A stretch of DNA of 64,000 bases from [Actinomadura] parvosata subsp. kistnae (GTDB lineage Bacteria > Actinomycetota > Actinomycetes > Streptosporangiales > Streptosporangiaceae), in assembly GCF_900323885.1 (NCBI RefSeq), contig NZ_OOHJ01000027.1:62001-126000 (forward strand). The letters run 5' to 3'. The translations under genes were made by a program, and so were the position numbers. Positions 1 through 12,677 of this stretch are shown here, in pieces (positions within the stretch are counted from its first letter, which is position 1; each line of letters opens with the position of its first letter). Below the pieces are notes generated by a model, which saw nothing but the letters and a program-made list of their open reading frames with translations, ran no database searches and was not told the origin of the DNA.

Positions 1-2
1 TC

Positions 3-443
3 AGCGGCCAGACCTTCAAGAACCTCGCCGCCGAGGGCAAGGCCAAGGTCGTCTACCACCCGATCACGATCTTCTCGCAGGAGCCGACCAAGTCCAACTC
101 CGTCCGCGCCGGCAACGCCGCCCGTTGCGTCGCCGACGGCAAGCAGTGGCTCGCCTTCCACGACCTGCTCTTCAAGAACCAGCCCTCCGAGACCGAGGAG
201 GGGTTCAAGGTCGACCAGCTCAAGCAGTGGGGCAAGGACGCCGGGGTCAGCTCGCCCGACTTCGACCAGTGCGTGACCTCCAACAAGAACGCCGAGGCGC
301 ACCTCGCGTACAGCAAGAAGATCAGCGACGAGCAGAAGCTCGATCACACGCCGACAGTGAAATTGAACGGCACAGAAATAGACAATCAGGTACTGTTCAG
401 CCCGTCGCAACTGCGTGATGAGATTACCGGGGCGGCTAAGTAG
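3..443 (+). CDS. DsbA-family thioredoxin-fold protein (3' part)
   Basis: The 5' end lies outside the window; 146 codons remain before the TAG. The visible part fits the helical insert and C-terminal half of a DsbA/thioredoxin_4 protein: a strand ending in YHPITIF, a helical stretch with WLAFHDLLFKNQP, a lone Cys in SPDFDQCV, and the cis-proline motif HTPTVKLNG near the end. The CXXC active site would be upstream and cannot be checked. In actinomycetes such proteins are usually membrane-anchored or exported and act in thiol-disulfide exchange; this is a family inference. It ends 26 bases before lgt on the same strand. Confidence 0.8.
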   Translation, partial: SGQTFKNLAAEGKAKVVYHPITIFSQEPTKSNSVRAGNAARCVADGKQWLAFHDLLFKNQPSETEEGFKVDQLKQWGKDAGVSSPDFDQCVTSNKNAEAHLAYSKKISDEQKLDHTPTVKLNGTEIDNQVLFSPSQLRDEITGAAK

Positions 444-469
444 GCTCGCTTCCGCTACCCTCACCTGAC

Positions 470-1627
470 ATGCCCCTTGCCTCGATTCCCAGCCCTTCCC
501 AAGGGGTCTGGTATCTCGGAATCATCCCGATCCGGGCTTATGCGCTATGCATCGTGCTCGGCGTCATCGTCGCCGTCTGGCTGAGCGAGCGCCGCTGGCG
601 CGCGCGCGGCGGCCAGCGGGGGACGATCATCGACATCGCGGTCCCCGCGGTCATCTTCGGCCTGATCGGCGGCCGCCTCTACCACGTCATCACCGACTGG
701 CAGACCTACTTCGGCAGCCGCGCGATCAAGGAGCCGATCCAGGCCCTGTTCATCTGGGAGGGCGGCCTCGGCATCTGGGGCGCGATCGCGCTCGGCGGCG
801 TCGGCGTCTGGTGGGCCGCGCGCCGGCGCGGCCTGTCCATGACGGCGCTCGCCGACACGATCGCCCCCGGCATCGCCTTCGCGCAGGCCATCGGCCGCTG
901 GGGCAACTGGTTCAACCAGGAGCTGTACGGCTCGCCGACCACGCTGCCGTGGGGCCTGGAGATCGACGTCGACCACGGCGGCGAGCCCGGCGTCCTCTAC
1001 CACCCCACGTTCCTGTACGAGTCGCTGTGGGACGTCGCGCTCGGCTTCGTGCTCATCTTCCTGGGCCGCCGCCTCGCGCTGCACCACGGGCGGCTGTTCG
1101 CCCTCTACGTCGCCGGTTACACGCTGGGCCGCTTCTGGATCGAGGGGCTGCGCATCGACCCGGTCGGCGGCGTGGACCACGCGGTGACGCTCCTCGGGCT
1201 GCGCCTCAACCAGTGGACGTCCATCGTGCTGTTCGTGGGCGCACTGGTGTACTTCTGGGCCACCAGGAACAAGACGGGCGAGGAGATCGTCGTCCCGCCG
1301 TCCGCCGACCCCGACCCCGCCCACTCCACCGGCCAGGCCGACCCGGCCCCGACGAGCCCTCCGACACCCCAGAGAAGGGGGCGGCCGAGGAGCCCGGGGA
1401 GTCCGGGGCCGATCCGGCGGGCTCAGGCACGGACACGAAGACGGATACTGGGGCGGAGACTGCGGCGGATACCGGGCCGGAGACGAAGGCGGGGGCCACG
1501 GACGACACGCCCGCCGCGCCTGCCTCGCCCGCCGGGGATAACACCGGCGACACCGGCGGTGAGGCTCGCGATGACGACGGTGAGCGGGCCGAGGAGCCCG
1601 GCGCCGAGCCTGACGCCGAGCCCGTGA
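470..1627 (+). CDS. lgt: Prolipoprotein diacylglyceryl transferase, probable frameshift in C-terminal tail
   Basis: Lgt transfers a diacylglyceryl group from phosphatidylglycerol to the lipobox cysteine of prelipoproteins in the cytoplasmic membrane. Several membrane segments are visible, with the family motifs IGGRLYHV, EGGLGIWGA, GRWGNWFNQELYGSP, YHPTFLYESLWD and GRFWIEGLRID. The catalytic core ends near residue 275. After about position 1340 the literal frame turns into an Arg/Pro-rich tail ending at 1627. The -1 frame instead reads an acidic Thr/Ala/Glu tail (DEPSDTPEKGAAEEPGESG onward) that stops at 1650 and overlaps the next ATG by ATGA. Acidic tails are usual in actinobacterial Lgt, so one base is probably missing at about 1340-1370. 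Several lipoproteins in this window are likely substrates. Confidence 0.93.
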   Translation: MPLASIPSPSQGVWYLGIIPIRAYALCIVLGVIVAVWLSERRWRARGGQRGTIIDIAVPAVIFGLIGGRLYHVITDWQTYFGSRAIKEPIQALFIWEGGLGIWGAIALGGVGVWWAARRRGLSMTALADTIAPGIAFAQAIGRWGNWFNQELYGSPTTLPWGLEIDVDHGGEPGVLYHPTFLYESLWDVALGFVLIFLGRRLALHHGRLFALYVAGYTLGRFWIEGLRIDPVGGVDHAVTLLGLRLNQWTSIVLFVGALVYFWATRNKTGEEIVVPPSADPDPAHSTGQADPAPTSPPTPQRRGRPRSPGSPGPIRRAQARTRRRILGRRLRRIPGRRRRRGPRTTRPPRLPRPPGITPATPAVRLAMTTVSGPRSPAPSLTPSP

Positions 1628-1646
1628 CGAAGGAGAAGAACTCGCG

Positions 1647-2351
1647 ATGAGCGGTCGCGCGGAGATCCACCACCAACATCGCGACGTCACCGGAGGCTGG
1701 TTGCGGCCCTCGGTGTTCGGCGCGATGGACGGCCTGGTGTCGAACTTCGCGCTCATCGCCGGTGTCGCGGGCGGCACCACCAACACCAGGGTGATCGCGC
1801 TCGGCGGCGTCGCCGGCCTCGCCGCCGGGGCGCTGTCCATGGCGGGCGGCGAATACGTGTCGGTGGCCAGCCAGCGCGAGCTGGCCCAGGCCGAGATCGC
1901 CGTCGAACGCCGCGAGCTGGCCCGCCACCCCGACGACGAGCAGGCGGAGCTGGCCCAGACCTTCGTCGACAAGGGCGTGGCTCCCGACCTGGCCGCCGAG
2001 GTGGCCCGCCAGATCTCCGCCCATCCGGAGCGGGCGCTGGAGGTCCACTCACGCAACGAGCTGGGCGTCGTGCCGGGGGAGCTGCCGTCGCCGATGGTGG
2101 CCGCGGTCTCGTCGTTCCTGTCGTTCGCGGTGGGGGCGGTGCTGCCGCTGCTGCCGTACCTGTTCGGGGCCCAGGGGCTGGGCGTTCCGGCGACCGTCTC
2201 GTGCGTGGCGCTGTTCGCGGCCGGGGCGCTGGTCTCCGCCGTGACCGCCCGCACCTGGTGGTACTCAGGGCTACGCCAGCTCCTGGTGGGGGCCGTGGCG
2301 GCGGGCGTCACGTTCGGCGTCGGCAACCTCATCGGCGCGGCGGGGCTGTGA
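1647..2351 (+). CDS. VIT1/CCC1-family transporter
   Basis: This 234-residue membrane protein shows VIT1/CCC1 (vacuolar iron transporter) features: FGAMDGLVSNFALIAGVAGG in the first membrane segment, GLAAGALSMAGGEYVSVASQ in the second, a long charged cytoplasmic helical hairpin (residues about 72-145, with repeated acidic and His residues), then three hydrophobic segments. Family members move Fe(II) or Mn(II) by H+ antiport; the substrate here is not shown. The start overlaps the probable true end of lgt (ATGA) and the stop overlaps the next gene (TGATG), so the genes are probably co-transcribed and translationally coupled. Confidence 0.88.
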   Translation: MSGRAEIHHQHRDVTGGWLRPSVFGAMDGLVSNFALIAGVAGGTTNTRVIALGGVAGLAAGALSMAGGEYVSVASQRELAQAEIAVERRELARHPDDEQAELAQTFVDKGVAPDLAAEVARQISAHPERALEVHSRNELGVVPGELPSPMVAAVSSFLSFAVGAVLPLLPYLFGAQGLGVPATVSCVALFAAGALVSAVTARTWWYSGLRQLLVGAVAAGVTFGVGNLIGAAGL

Positions 2352-4669
2352 TGGCACGTCGAAGAGGCCCGTCGGGCTCCGGCGGGCGGTCCAACGGCGA
2401 CCGCCCCGGCCGCGCTCGCGGCACCCACTCCACCCCGCCCGGCGACCTGCACCCGTCCGGGCCTGACGGCGGCGGCTTCTTCGGGGCCGGGGCTGATGGC
2501 GGCTTCCCTGCGCCAGGGCCTGACGGCGCAGGCTTTCCCGGGGCGGGCAGCGGCGGCTCTCGTGGCTCGCATGCGTCCGGCGGCTCGCACGCACCCGGGG
2601 GCTCGCATGCGTCGGGCGGCTCGCATGCGTCCGGCAGCTCACATGCCTCCGGCACCGATGCCTGGTCGACCGGCGAGCGCGGCCATCGGCACGCGGGCGG
2701 CACCGACGGCGTCGGCTGGCCCGCCGGGGGAGGCCGGCAGGCTTCAGGCGGGGAGCCCGGATGGCCGGCCGGCGATGGCCGATCGGTGGGTGGTGGCCGG
2801 TCGGCGGGTGATGGCCGGTCGGCGGGCACCGACGGGCACGGCTGGCGCTCGACCGGCACCGACGCCGGCGGCTGGCCCGGGGCTCACGCCGGGGGCGGCC
2901 GGGCGGCAAGCGGCACCGACGCTAGTGGCTGGCCTGCCTCCGGGCACCACGGCGGTGGCCAGGCTCCGGGCGGGCAAGGTGGCCCCCAGACGGTAGGCCC
3001 CCAGGCGGTCGGCGGCACTGACGGCGGTGGCTGGCCAGTGGCCGGCGCACACGGCGGAGGCCAAGCAGCAGGCGGCACTGACCACGGCGGCTGGCCTGTG
3101 GCCGGGAGCAGCCAGTCCGTAGGCGGCACCGACCACGGTGGCTGGCCTGTGGCCGGCGCGCATGGCGGAGGTTCGGTCGCGGGCGGGGCGCACGGCGGAG
3201 GTTCGGCTGCGGGCGGCGCACACGGTGGTGGCCGGGCCGGGGGCGAGCCGGAGGGTGGCAGGCGCTCGGCGGGGAGTCGCGGTGGCCGCAGAGCCCGTTC
3301 GCGTGGCACGCGTGCTGCGGAGCCGGTCAGCGACGACCGCCAGGCAACGGGCACGGACGGCGGTGGCCGGCCGGGCGCGGGTACGGACGGCGGCTGGTCG
3401 GGTTCGGGCACGGACAGCAGTGGCTGGTCGGCTGCGGGCACGGACGGCAGTGGTCGGTCCGCTGCCGACACGGACGGTGGCGGGCGTTCGCGCTCTCGTG
3501 CGGGCGGCCGGGGCCGGGGCCGGGGCGCCGGTCATGCTGAGGGCGGTGGCAGCGCTGCCGTTCATGACGACGGTGGCGAGGAGTGGCTGGCGGGAGAGGC
3601 CGACGGCACCTGGCCGCCCAGAGACCTCCCGCACATCCGGCCCAAGCGGAATGCCCAGGAAGACGCAGCCGCAGAGGGCTTTGCGACCGATGGGCGTGGA
3701 AGAGGCAGGGGTTCCCGAAGGGCTGACGGAGGCACAAGGGGCGAGGAAGCGGAAAGAGGCGACGGATCCGGCAGAGCCGACGGGCCCGGCAGAGCCGACG
3801 GATCCGGTAGAGGTGACGGATCCGGTAGAGGTGAGGGGGCCGGAAAGGGCGACGAGGCTTCGGCGGCGGGGTCGCGGAAGCGGCGTCGTACCCCTCGCTC
3901 GGACTGGCAGCTCCCCCTGCTCACCGACTGGGGTTTCCGCCCGCAGCAGCAGCGGCTGATGGTCATCATCGCCACGGTCGTGGCCGTGCTGGCCGGCGGC
4001 ACCGGCCTGGTGGTGGCCATCGCGAACCTGGGCACGTACGCACCGGAGCGGCAGTCCAGCGCCGCCGTGCTCGGCCCGGACGCGGCCGTGCCGCAGGTGT
4101 TCCACGGGTGGGGCTCGCCCAAGCTGTTCGACCCGCTGGCGGAGCGGACCAAGGACGCGAAGGCGCTGACCGAGAAGGAGGTGTTCAGCCAGAGCGAGCT
4201 GGCCGTCTCCAAGAAGCTCAAGCTCAAGCTCGTCGCCAAGCAGCTCGACGCCGACTGCTCGGCCGCGCTGTGGGGTGGCACCCTCCTCGAACGGGTCTCG
4301 GACGCCGCATGCACCCAGGCCGCCCGGGGGCTGTACGCCAGCTCCGACGGCCGGTACGTCGGCCAGTACACGCTACTCAACCTCAAGGACGGCAAGTCGG
4401 CCGCCGAACTGGTCGAGTCGTTGAAGACCCTTTACCGCGGCGGCTGGGCACGTCCCCTGACCTCCACCAAGGCGTCCTTCCCCGGCGGCGGCTACTCGGA
4501 GGCAGGCGGCTACGCACTGGGCCACTACGTCGGGCTGGTGTGGATCGGCAAACTGGACGGCGCCGAACCCACCACGAAGGACGACTTCGTCTCCCTCACG
4601 CTGGCCCTGCGAGGGGCGGAAAAGGCCGTCTACCGCCGGGTCGTCGCGATCACAGGATCGGCAGGCTGA
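2351..4669 (+). CDS. Low-complexity single-pass membrane protein with extracellular alpha/beta-like domain
   Basis: I do not recognise this 772-residue protein. The first ATG overlaps the upstream stop (TGATG); in-frame codons further upstream lie inside the VIT gene and are rejected. Residues 1 to about 520 are Gly/Ser/Ala-rich repeats: GGSHAS units, a repeating GTDxGGWPVAG block, then basic GRADGSGRGDG repeats. A basic stretch and one membrane segment (MVIIATVVAVLAGGTGLVVA) follow. The last 200 residues form an ordered extracytoplasmic domain with two cysteines (DADCSAALWG and DAACTQAARG), then GQYTLLNLKDGKSA. The same domain recurs in the next gene, so the pair arose by duplication. The low-complexity half may be cytoplasmic; function unknown. 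Confidence 0.75.
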   Translation: MARRRGPSGSGGRSNGDRPGRARGTHSTPPGDLHPSGPDGGGFFGAGADGGFPAPGPDGAGFPGAGSGGSRGSHASGGSHAPGGSHASGGSHASGSSHASGTDAWSTGERGHRHAGGTDGVGWPAGGGRQASGGEPGWPAGDGRSVGGGRSAGDGRSAGTDGHGWRSTGTDAGGWPGAHAGGGRAASGTDASGWPASGHHGGGQAPGGQGGPQTVGPQAVGGTDGGGWPVAGAHGGGQAAGGTDHGGWPVAGSSQSVGGTDHGGWPVAGAHGGGSVAGGAHGGGSAAGGAHGGGRAGGEPEGGRRSAGSRGGRRARSRGTRAAEPVSDDRQATGTDGGGRPGAGTDGGWSGSGTDSSGWSAAGTDGSGRSAADTDGGGRSRSRAGGRGRGRGAGHAEGGGSAAVHDDGGEEWLAGEADGTWPPRDLPHIRPKRNAQEDAAAEGFATDGRGRGRGSRRADGGTRGEEAERGDGSGRADGPGRADGSGRGDGSGRGEGAGKGDEASAAGSRKRRRTPRSDWQLPLLTDWGFRPQQQRLMVIIATVVAVLAGGTGLVVAIANLGTYAPERQSSAAVLGPDAAVPQVFHGWGSPKLFDPLAERTKDAKALTEKEVFSQSELAVSKKLKLKLVAKQLDADCSAALWGGTLLERVSDAACTQAARGLYASSDGRYVGQYTLLNLKDGKSAAELVESLKTLYRGGWARPLTSTKASFPGGGYSEAGGYALGHYVGLVWIGKLDGAEPTTKDDFVSLTLALRGAEKAVYRRVVAITGSAG

Positions 4670-4671
4670 CG

Positions 4672-5774
4672 ATGGCACGCCCCAGCCCCGGACCAACCCC
4701 CTCCGACGACCCCACCCCGGCACGCCCCACGCCGACCGGCGACCTCGCGTCGCCACGGCACACGCCGGCCGGCGACCCCGTCTCGACGCGACACACGCCG
4801 CCTGGGGGCCCTGCTCCGGCCCGGCCCGGCACTGGATCGACCCCTTCCGGCGATCCCGCCCAGGCACGCCATACGCCGGCCGGCGATCCCGGCCGGGCAC
4901 GCCCCACGCCGACCGGCGACCCCGCGTCGCCACGGCACACGCCGATCGACGATTCCGCCCTGGAACGGCATACACCGATCACCGACCTCGCCCCGGAGCT
5001 GCAAATGCTGGCCGGCGGAGCTGCCTCGGGGCGGCACACGCCGGTCGGCGATCCTGGCTCGGCGCGGCGCACATCGGCCGACGACCGCACCCGCGCACAA
5101 CGCACCCCGGCACAACGCACATCGGCCGACGATCCGTGGGATGAGGAGCGGGACGGGCGTCCGAGGCGTCGGCTCCTCGTCATCGCCGCCGTCATCATCG
5201 TCGCGGCGGCCGTCGGCGTGGGCGGATGGTTGTGGCTGGGCGTGAGCAGCCTCGTCCCGCCACGTTCCACGCCGAGCCCACCTCCGCCTTCTACGCCGCC
5301 ATCGACTCCCGCCAGAACGACGCCTCCCCGCTCACCCTCCAGGAGGTCTTCACCCCGGCCACCAAGACCCTGGGCAAGCTGAGCCTGACGGCGACCCGCC
5401 AGTACACCGACTGCGACGAGGCGCTCTGGGGCGTCACGACCACGGGCTGCACGCAGGCGCTCCAGGCCACGTACCAGGGCGGGTCCATGGCGGGGCAGTT
5501 CGTCATCTTCAACCTGGCCGACGGGCGCGCGGCCGACGCGCTGGTGGCGGCGCTGCGCAAGGACGGGTTCGTCCGGCAGGACGTGGCGTTCGAGGCGGCC
5601 GGCAGCCGCGCCCAGGCGCGCGCCATGGGGCATTACGTCACGGTGAGCTGGGTCGGCGCCACCGCCCCCGCCGAGGACCAGGCCACGACCTCTGTGCAAG
5701 ACCAGGTCACGGCCCTTGTCGCCCTCGACGGATTGGGCCGCGTGGTCCAGGGCCGCATCGTCGCCGCCACCTGA
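4672..5774 (+). pseudogene. Paralogue of the upstream membrane protein, interrupted by a one-base frameshift
   Basis: Two frames together make one protein like its neighbour. From the ATG at 4672 the first frame gives a repeat region of about 12 residues per unit (pattern PxGDPASPRHTP), an acidic-basic stretch DPWDEERDGRPRRR and a membrane segment (LLVIAAVIIVAAAVGVGGWLWLG). It then becomes Pro/Ser nonsense and stops at 5382. The -1 frame continues sensibly from about 5262 (ATFHAEPTSAFYAAIDSRQ) to TGA at 5774, with YTDCDEALWG, TGCTQAL and GQFVIFNLADGRAADALV matching the neighbour's domain and its two cysteines. One base is probably missing at about 5250-5266, either as real decay or as sequence error. 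The gene starts 2 bases after the previous stop. Confidence 0.7.
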
Positions 5775-6079
5775 CCCCATCCCGCTCCAGGGCCCTGAGG
5801 ACGCGGGTGCATGTCGCCGGTACGGGTTGGCCAGCGTGAGGGTTCGGCGGGCCGGGCCTGCTGGTGGGGCCCTGCGGTTGGGCTTGGCAGCGTGTGGGTG
5901 TGGCGGTTCCGTGCGATGCGGGCCGGCCAGTATGAGGGTGTGGCGGGTCTGGGCGGTGGGGTTTGGCAACCCGGTGACAGTTCCGTGAGATGTGCCTGGC
6001 CACTCTGAGGCGTTGCGGGTCCCGTGGGGCGAGGACCGGCTGGGGAGGGTGGAGGGTGACCGGCGGTGGGAGGGCTGGA
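5775..6079. repeat. Convergent intergenic spacer with degenerate direct repeats
   Basis: No credible gene. The spacer lies between two convergent genes. Its core is a degenerate direct repeat: a block beginning GTTCCGTG(C/A)GATG at 5906 and 5980, followed at 5923 and 5996 by GGCCA...TGAGG...GCGGGT, gives a period of about 73 bases. A shorter related copy starts near 5827. No strong hairpin with a T-tract was found. Confidence 0.45.
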
Positions 6080-7897
6080 TCAGGAAGCCGTACCGGTGAG
6101 GGCTCTGACCGTGGTGGTGACCGCGTCTCTGAGGGCGGTCAGGCGGTGGAGGGGGGCCTCCAGGGGGGTGAGGTCGTCGGACCAGTCGGCGGCTTCGCGG
6201 ATCAGGGTGCGGGCCTCGTTCTTGGTGAGCGTCGTGCCCTGGGCCCTGGCCAGCGCGATGAGGGCCTCGCGCCACGTGTTGGCGAGCTTGCCGTGGCCGT
6301 TGTCCAGGATCCTGCGCAGGATCGTGTCCACCTCGCCCTCGGGCTGCGGCAGGCGTACGACGTCGAGGACGCCCTCGCGGGCCTCCGCGAGCGTGTAGAC
6401 GGGCGACAGCGCCGCGGGCAGGCGCGGGGTGAGGCCTGGGCCGACGACGCGGAGGTGGGCGGCGCGGGAGGCCAGCAGGAGGCGGGGGAGCGCGGCCTCC
6501 AGACCGGCGGGGACGGCCACGGCCACCCGGGCGGGGGAGGCGGCGTACGGCTTGGCGAGCCAGGTCGAGAGCTTGACCCGGGGCTGGGTCAGGGCCTTGG
6601 GCCACTCACCGACCAGAAGCTCGGCCTCGAACCCCGCCAGCGGGTCCGATTCGCCCGCACGCGATCCGGAGGGCATCGCCCGCGCTGCCAGCGCGTCGGG
6701 ACGGCCCGCCTGCGCGTCCGCGACACCCGCCGGTTCGTTTGCGTTGGCTGCCTGCGCGTCCACTTCGGCTGCCTGTCCGCTTGGACCGGCTGCCCGCGCG
6801 GCCGGGGCTTCGGCGTGCGGGCTTCCAGCGTCTTCGTGCGCCCGAGAGGCCGTCGTCCGCGGGGCCGGGGTCGCTGCGCGCGGCGTGTTCGGGGACGTTG
6901 GTGAGGTGGGGCCGCCCTTGGCGGTGGCCGAGGCGCTTTCCACTGCCTGTGGCCCCTGCGTGTAGATGGCCGTGGAGGTCGGGCGGCTGAGGCGGGATTG
7001 GACGGCTGGGCCGGTCTTGGTGGTGGGGCGGAGGAGGTAGAGGTCGGCGGCGGAGCCGATGGCTTCTGCTCCGAAGTATCGGTTGAAGTCGGGGTAGATG
7101 GCCTCGTAGGCGAGGTTGAGCTCCGACAGCTCCTGCTGCACCTTGAACGCCAGCAGCGGCGTGCGTTCGCTGGCCCCGTACGCCAGCAGCACCCGCCCCC
7201 CGTCCTTCAGGCCCTCGACGGCGCGGGCGACGAACAGGCCGATGCCTTCCGGTGTGTACGGCGGGTCGGTGAGGGCGAGGTCGTGGTCCTTGGCGGAGGC
7301 GGGCAGGCCGAGGCGGAGGTCGGCCCAGCGGGTGCGGACGCCGAGCCGCTGCTCGTCGATGTAGGCGAGGATGCGTTCGTCGACGTCGACGACGGTGACG
7401 TCGGTCTCGGGGTGGACGAGCTTGACGGCGAGGGAGGTGAGGTCGTGGTCGCCGACGCACAGCAGGCGCGTGCCGGGCAGCCAGAAGCGGGCCCCGAGCA
7501 GGAGGGCGCGGCGCAGCACGGTGTCGGGGGTGGCGGAGACGTGGTCGAGGACGTGGCGGGCGCGAGGGGCCTTGGCGATGAGGGTGGTGAGCCGGTCGAG
7601 GGCGGGGCGGTAGTGGGGCAGGAGGTGGGCGACCGGGTCTTCGGGGGGCGGGGCGACGGCGATGAGATGCTGGTAGGCGGGGGTGTCGGTGAGCGGCACG
7701 CGGAAGCGGTCGCCGTCGTGCTCCAGCACCAGCTCGCGCAGCAGGGCCTCTATGGTGCGCCGCGACGTGGCCGTATCCCTGACCAGATCGGGCAGGGACC
7801 ACCACTGGCCGTCGCACAGGAGGCCGAGGGCGTGCCTGAGCCGCCTGCTGTCGGCCCCGGCCTCGGTGAGCAGGCGTTCGACCCCGTCACGCTCCAT
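6080..7897 (-). CDS. Bis-aminopropyl spermidine synthase-like protein with extra C-terminal domain
   Basis: The N-terminal 300 residues match the branched-polyamine synthase (BpsA/DUF43) family: a winged-helix-like start (WWSLPDLVRDTATSRRTIEALL), then a Rossmann aminopropyltransferase fold with LLCVGDHDLTS, VVDVDERILAYID and LALTDPPYTPEG. Family members transfer aminopropyl groups from decarboxylated SAM to spermidine. Residues about 310-425 are a low-complexity Ala/Pro/Ser linker. The last 180 residues form a separate ordered domain (FEAELLVGEWPKAL, LRRILDNGHGKLANTWREAL) that I do not recognise. I chose ATG 7897; a TTG two codons upstream (7903) is also possible. The gene is monocistronic, convergent with the preceding genes and divergent from gltB. 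Substrate unproven. Confidence 0.75.
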   Translation of the reverse strand: MERDGVERLLTEAGADSRRLRHALGLLCDGQWWSLPDLVRDTATSRRTIEALLRELVLEHDGDRFRVPLTDTPAYQHLIAVAPPPEDPVAHLLPHYRPALDRLTTLIAKAPRARHVLDHVSATPDTVLRRALLLGARFWLPGTRLLCVGDHDLTSLAVKLVHPETDVTVVDVDERILAYIDEQRLGVRTRWADLRLGLPASAKDHDLALTDPPYTPEGIGLFVARAVEGLKDGGRVLLAYGASERTPLLAFKVQQELSELNLAYEAIYPDFNRYFGAEAIGSAADLYLLRPTTKTGPAVQSRLSRPTSTAIYTQGPQAVESASATAKGGPTSPTSPNTPRAATPAPRTTASRAHEDAGSPHAEAPAARAAGPSGQAAEVDAQAANANEPAGVADAQAGRPDALAARAMPSGSRAGESDPLAGFEAELLVGEWPKALTQPRVKLSTWLAKPYAASPARVAVAVPAGLEAALPRLLLASRAAHLRVVGPGLTPRLPAALSPVYTLAEAREGVLDVVRLPQPEGEVDTILRRILDNGHGKLANTWREALIALARAQGTTLTKNEARTLIREAADWSDDLTPLEAPLHRLTALRDAVTTTVRALTGTAS

Positions 7898-8156
7898 GGG
7901 CAAACCCTATCGGCTCGCGGGCACTCGCTCCTCCTGGCGGAAAATCGTCGCCGGGATCGGGAATTTCGGCGGCCAGGCTCAGGGTTTGGGATAGCGAGTT
8001 CGGATGCCGAGACGGGGCACGAAGTTCGTAATGCGGACGCGGCGGGCACCAATCCGGCAGGGTGAGGTAACCTCTACCCACGATATGCAGCAGGGCCAAC
8101 GTCGTCCCTCGCCTGTGAAGCAGTTCTCGACAGACGAAGACGACGGGAGGGATTCA

Positions 8157-12662
<4,506 letters not shown>

Positions 12663-12677
12663 GGGAGGCGTAACCGT

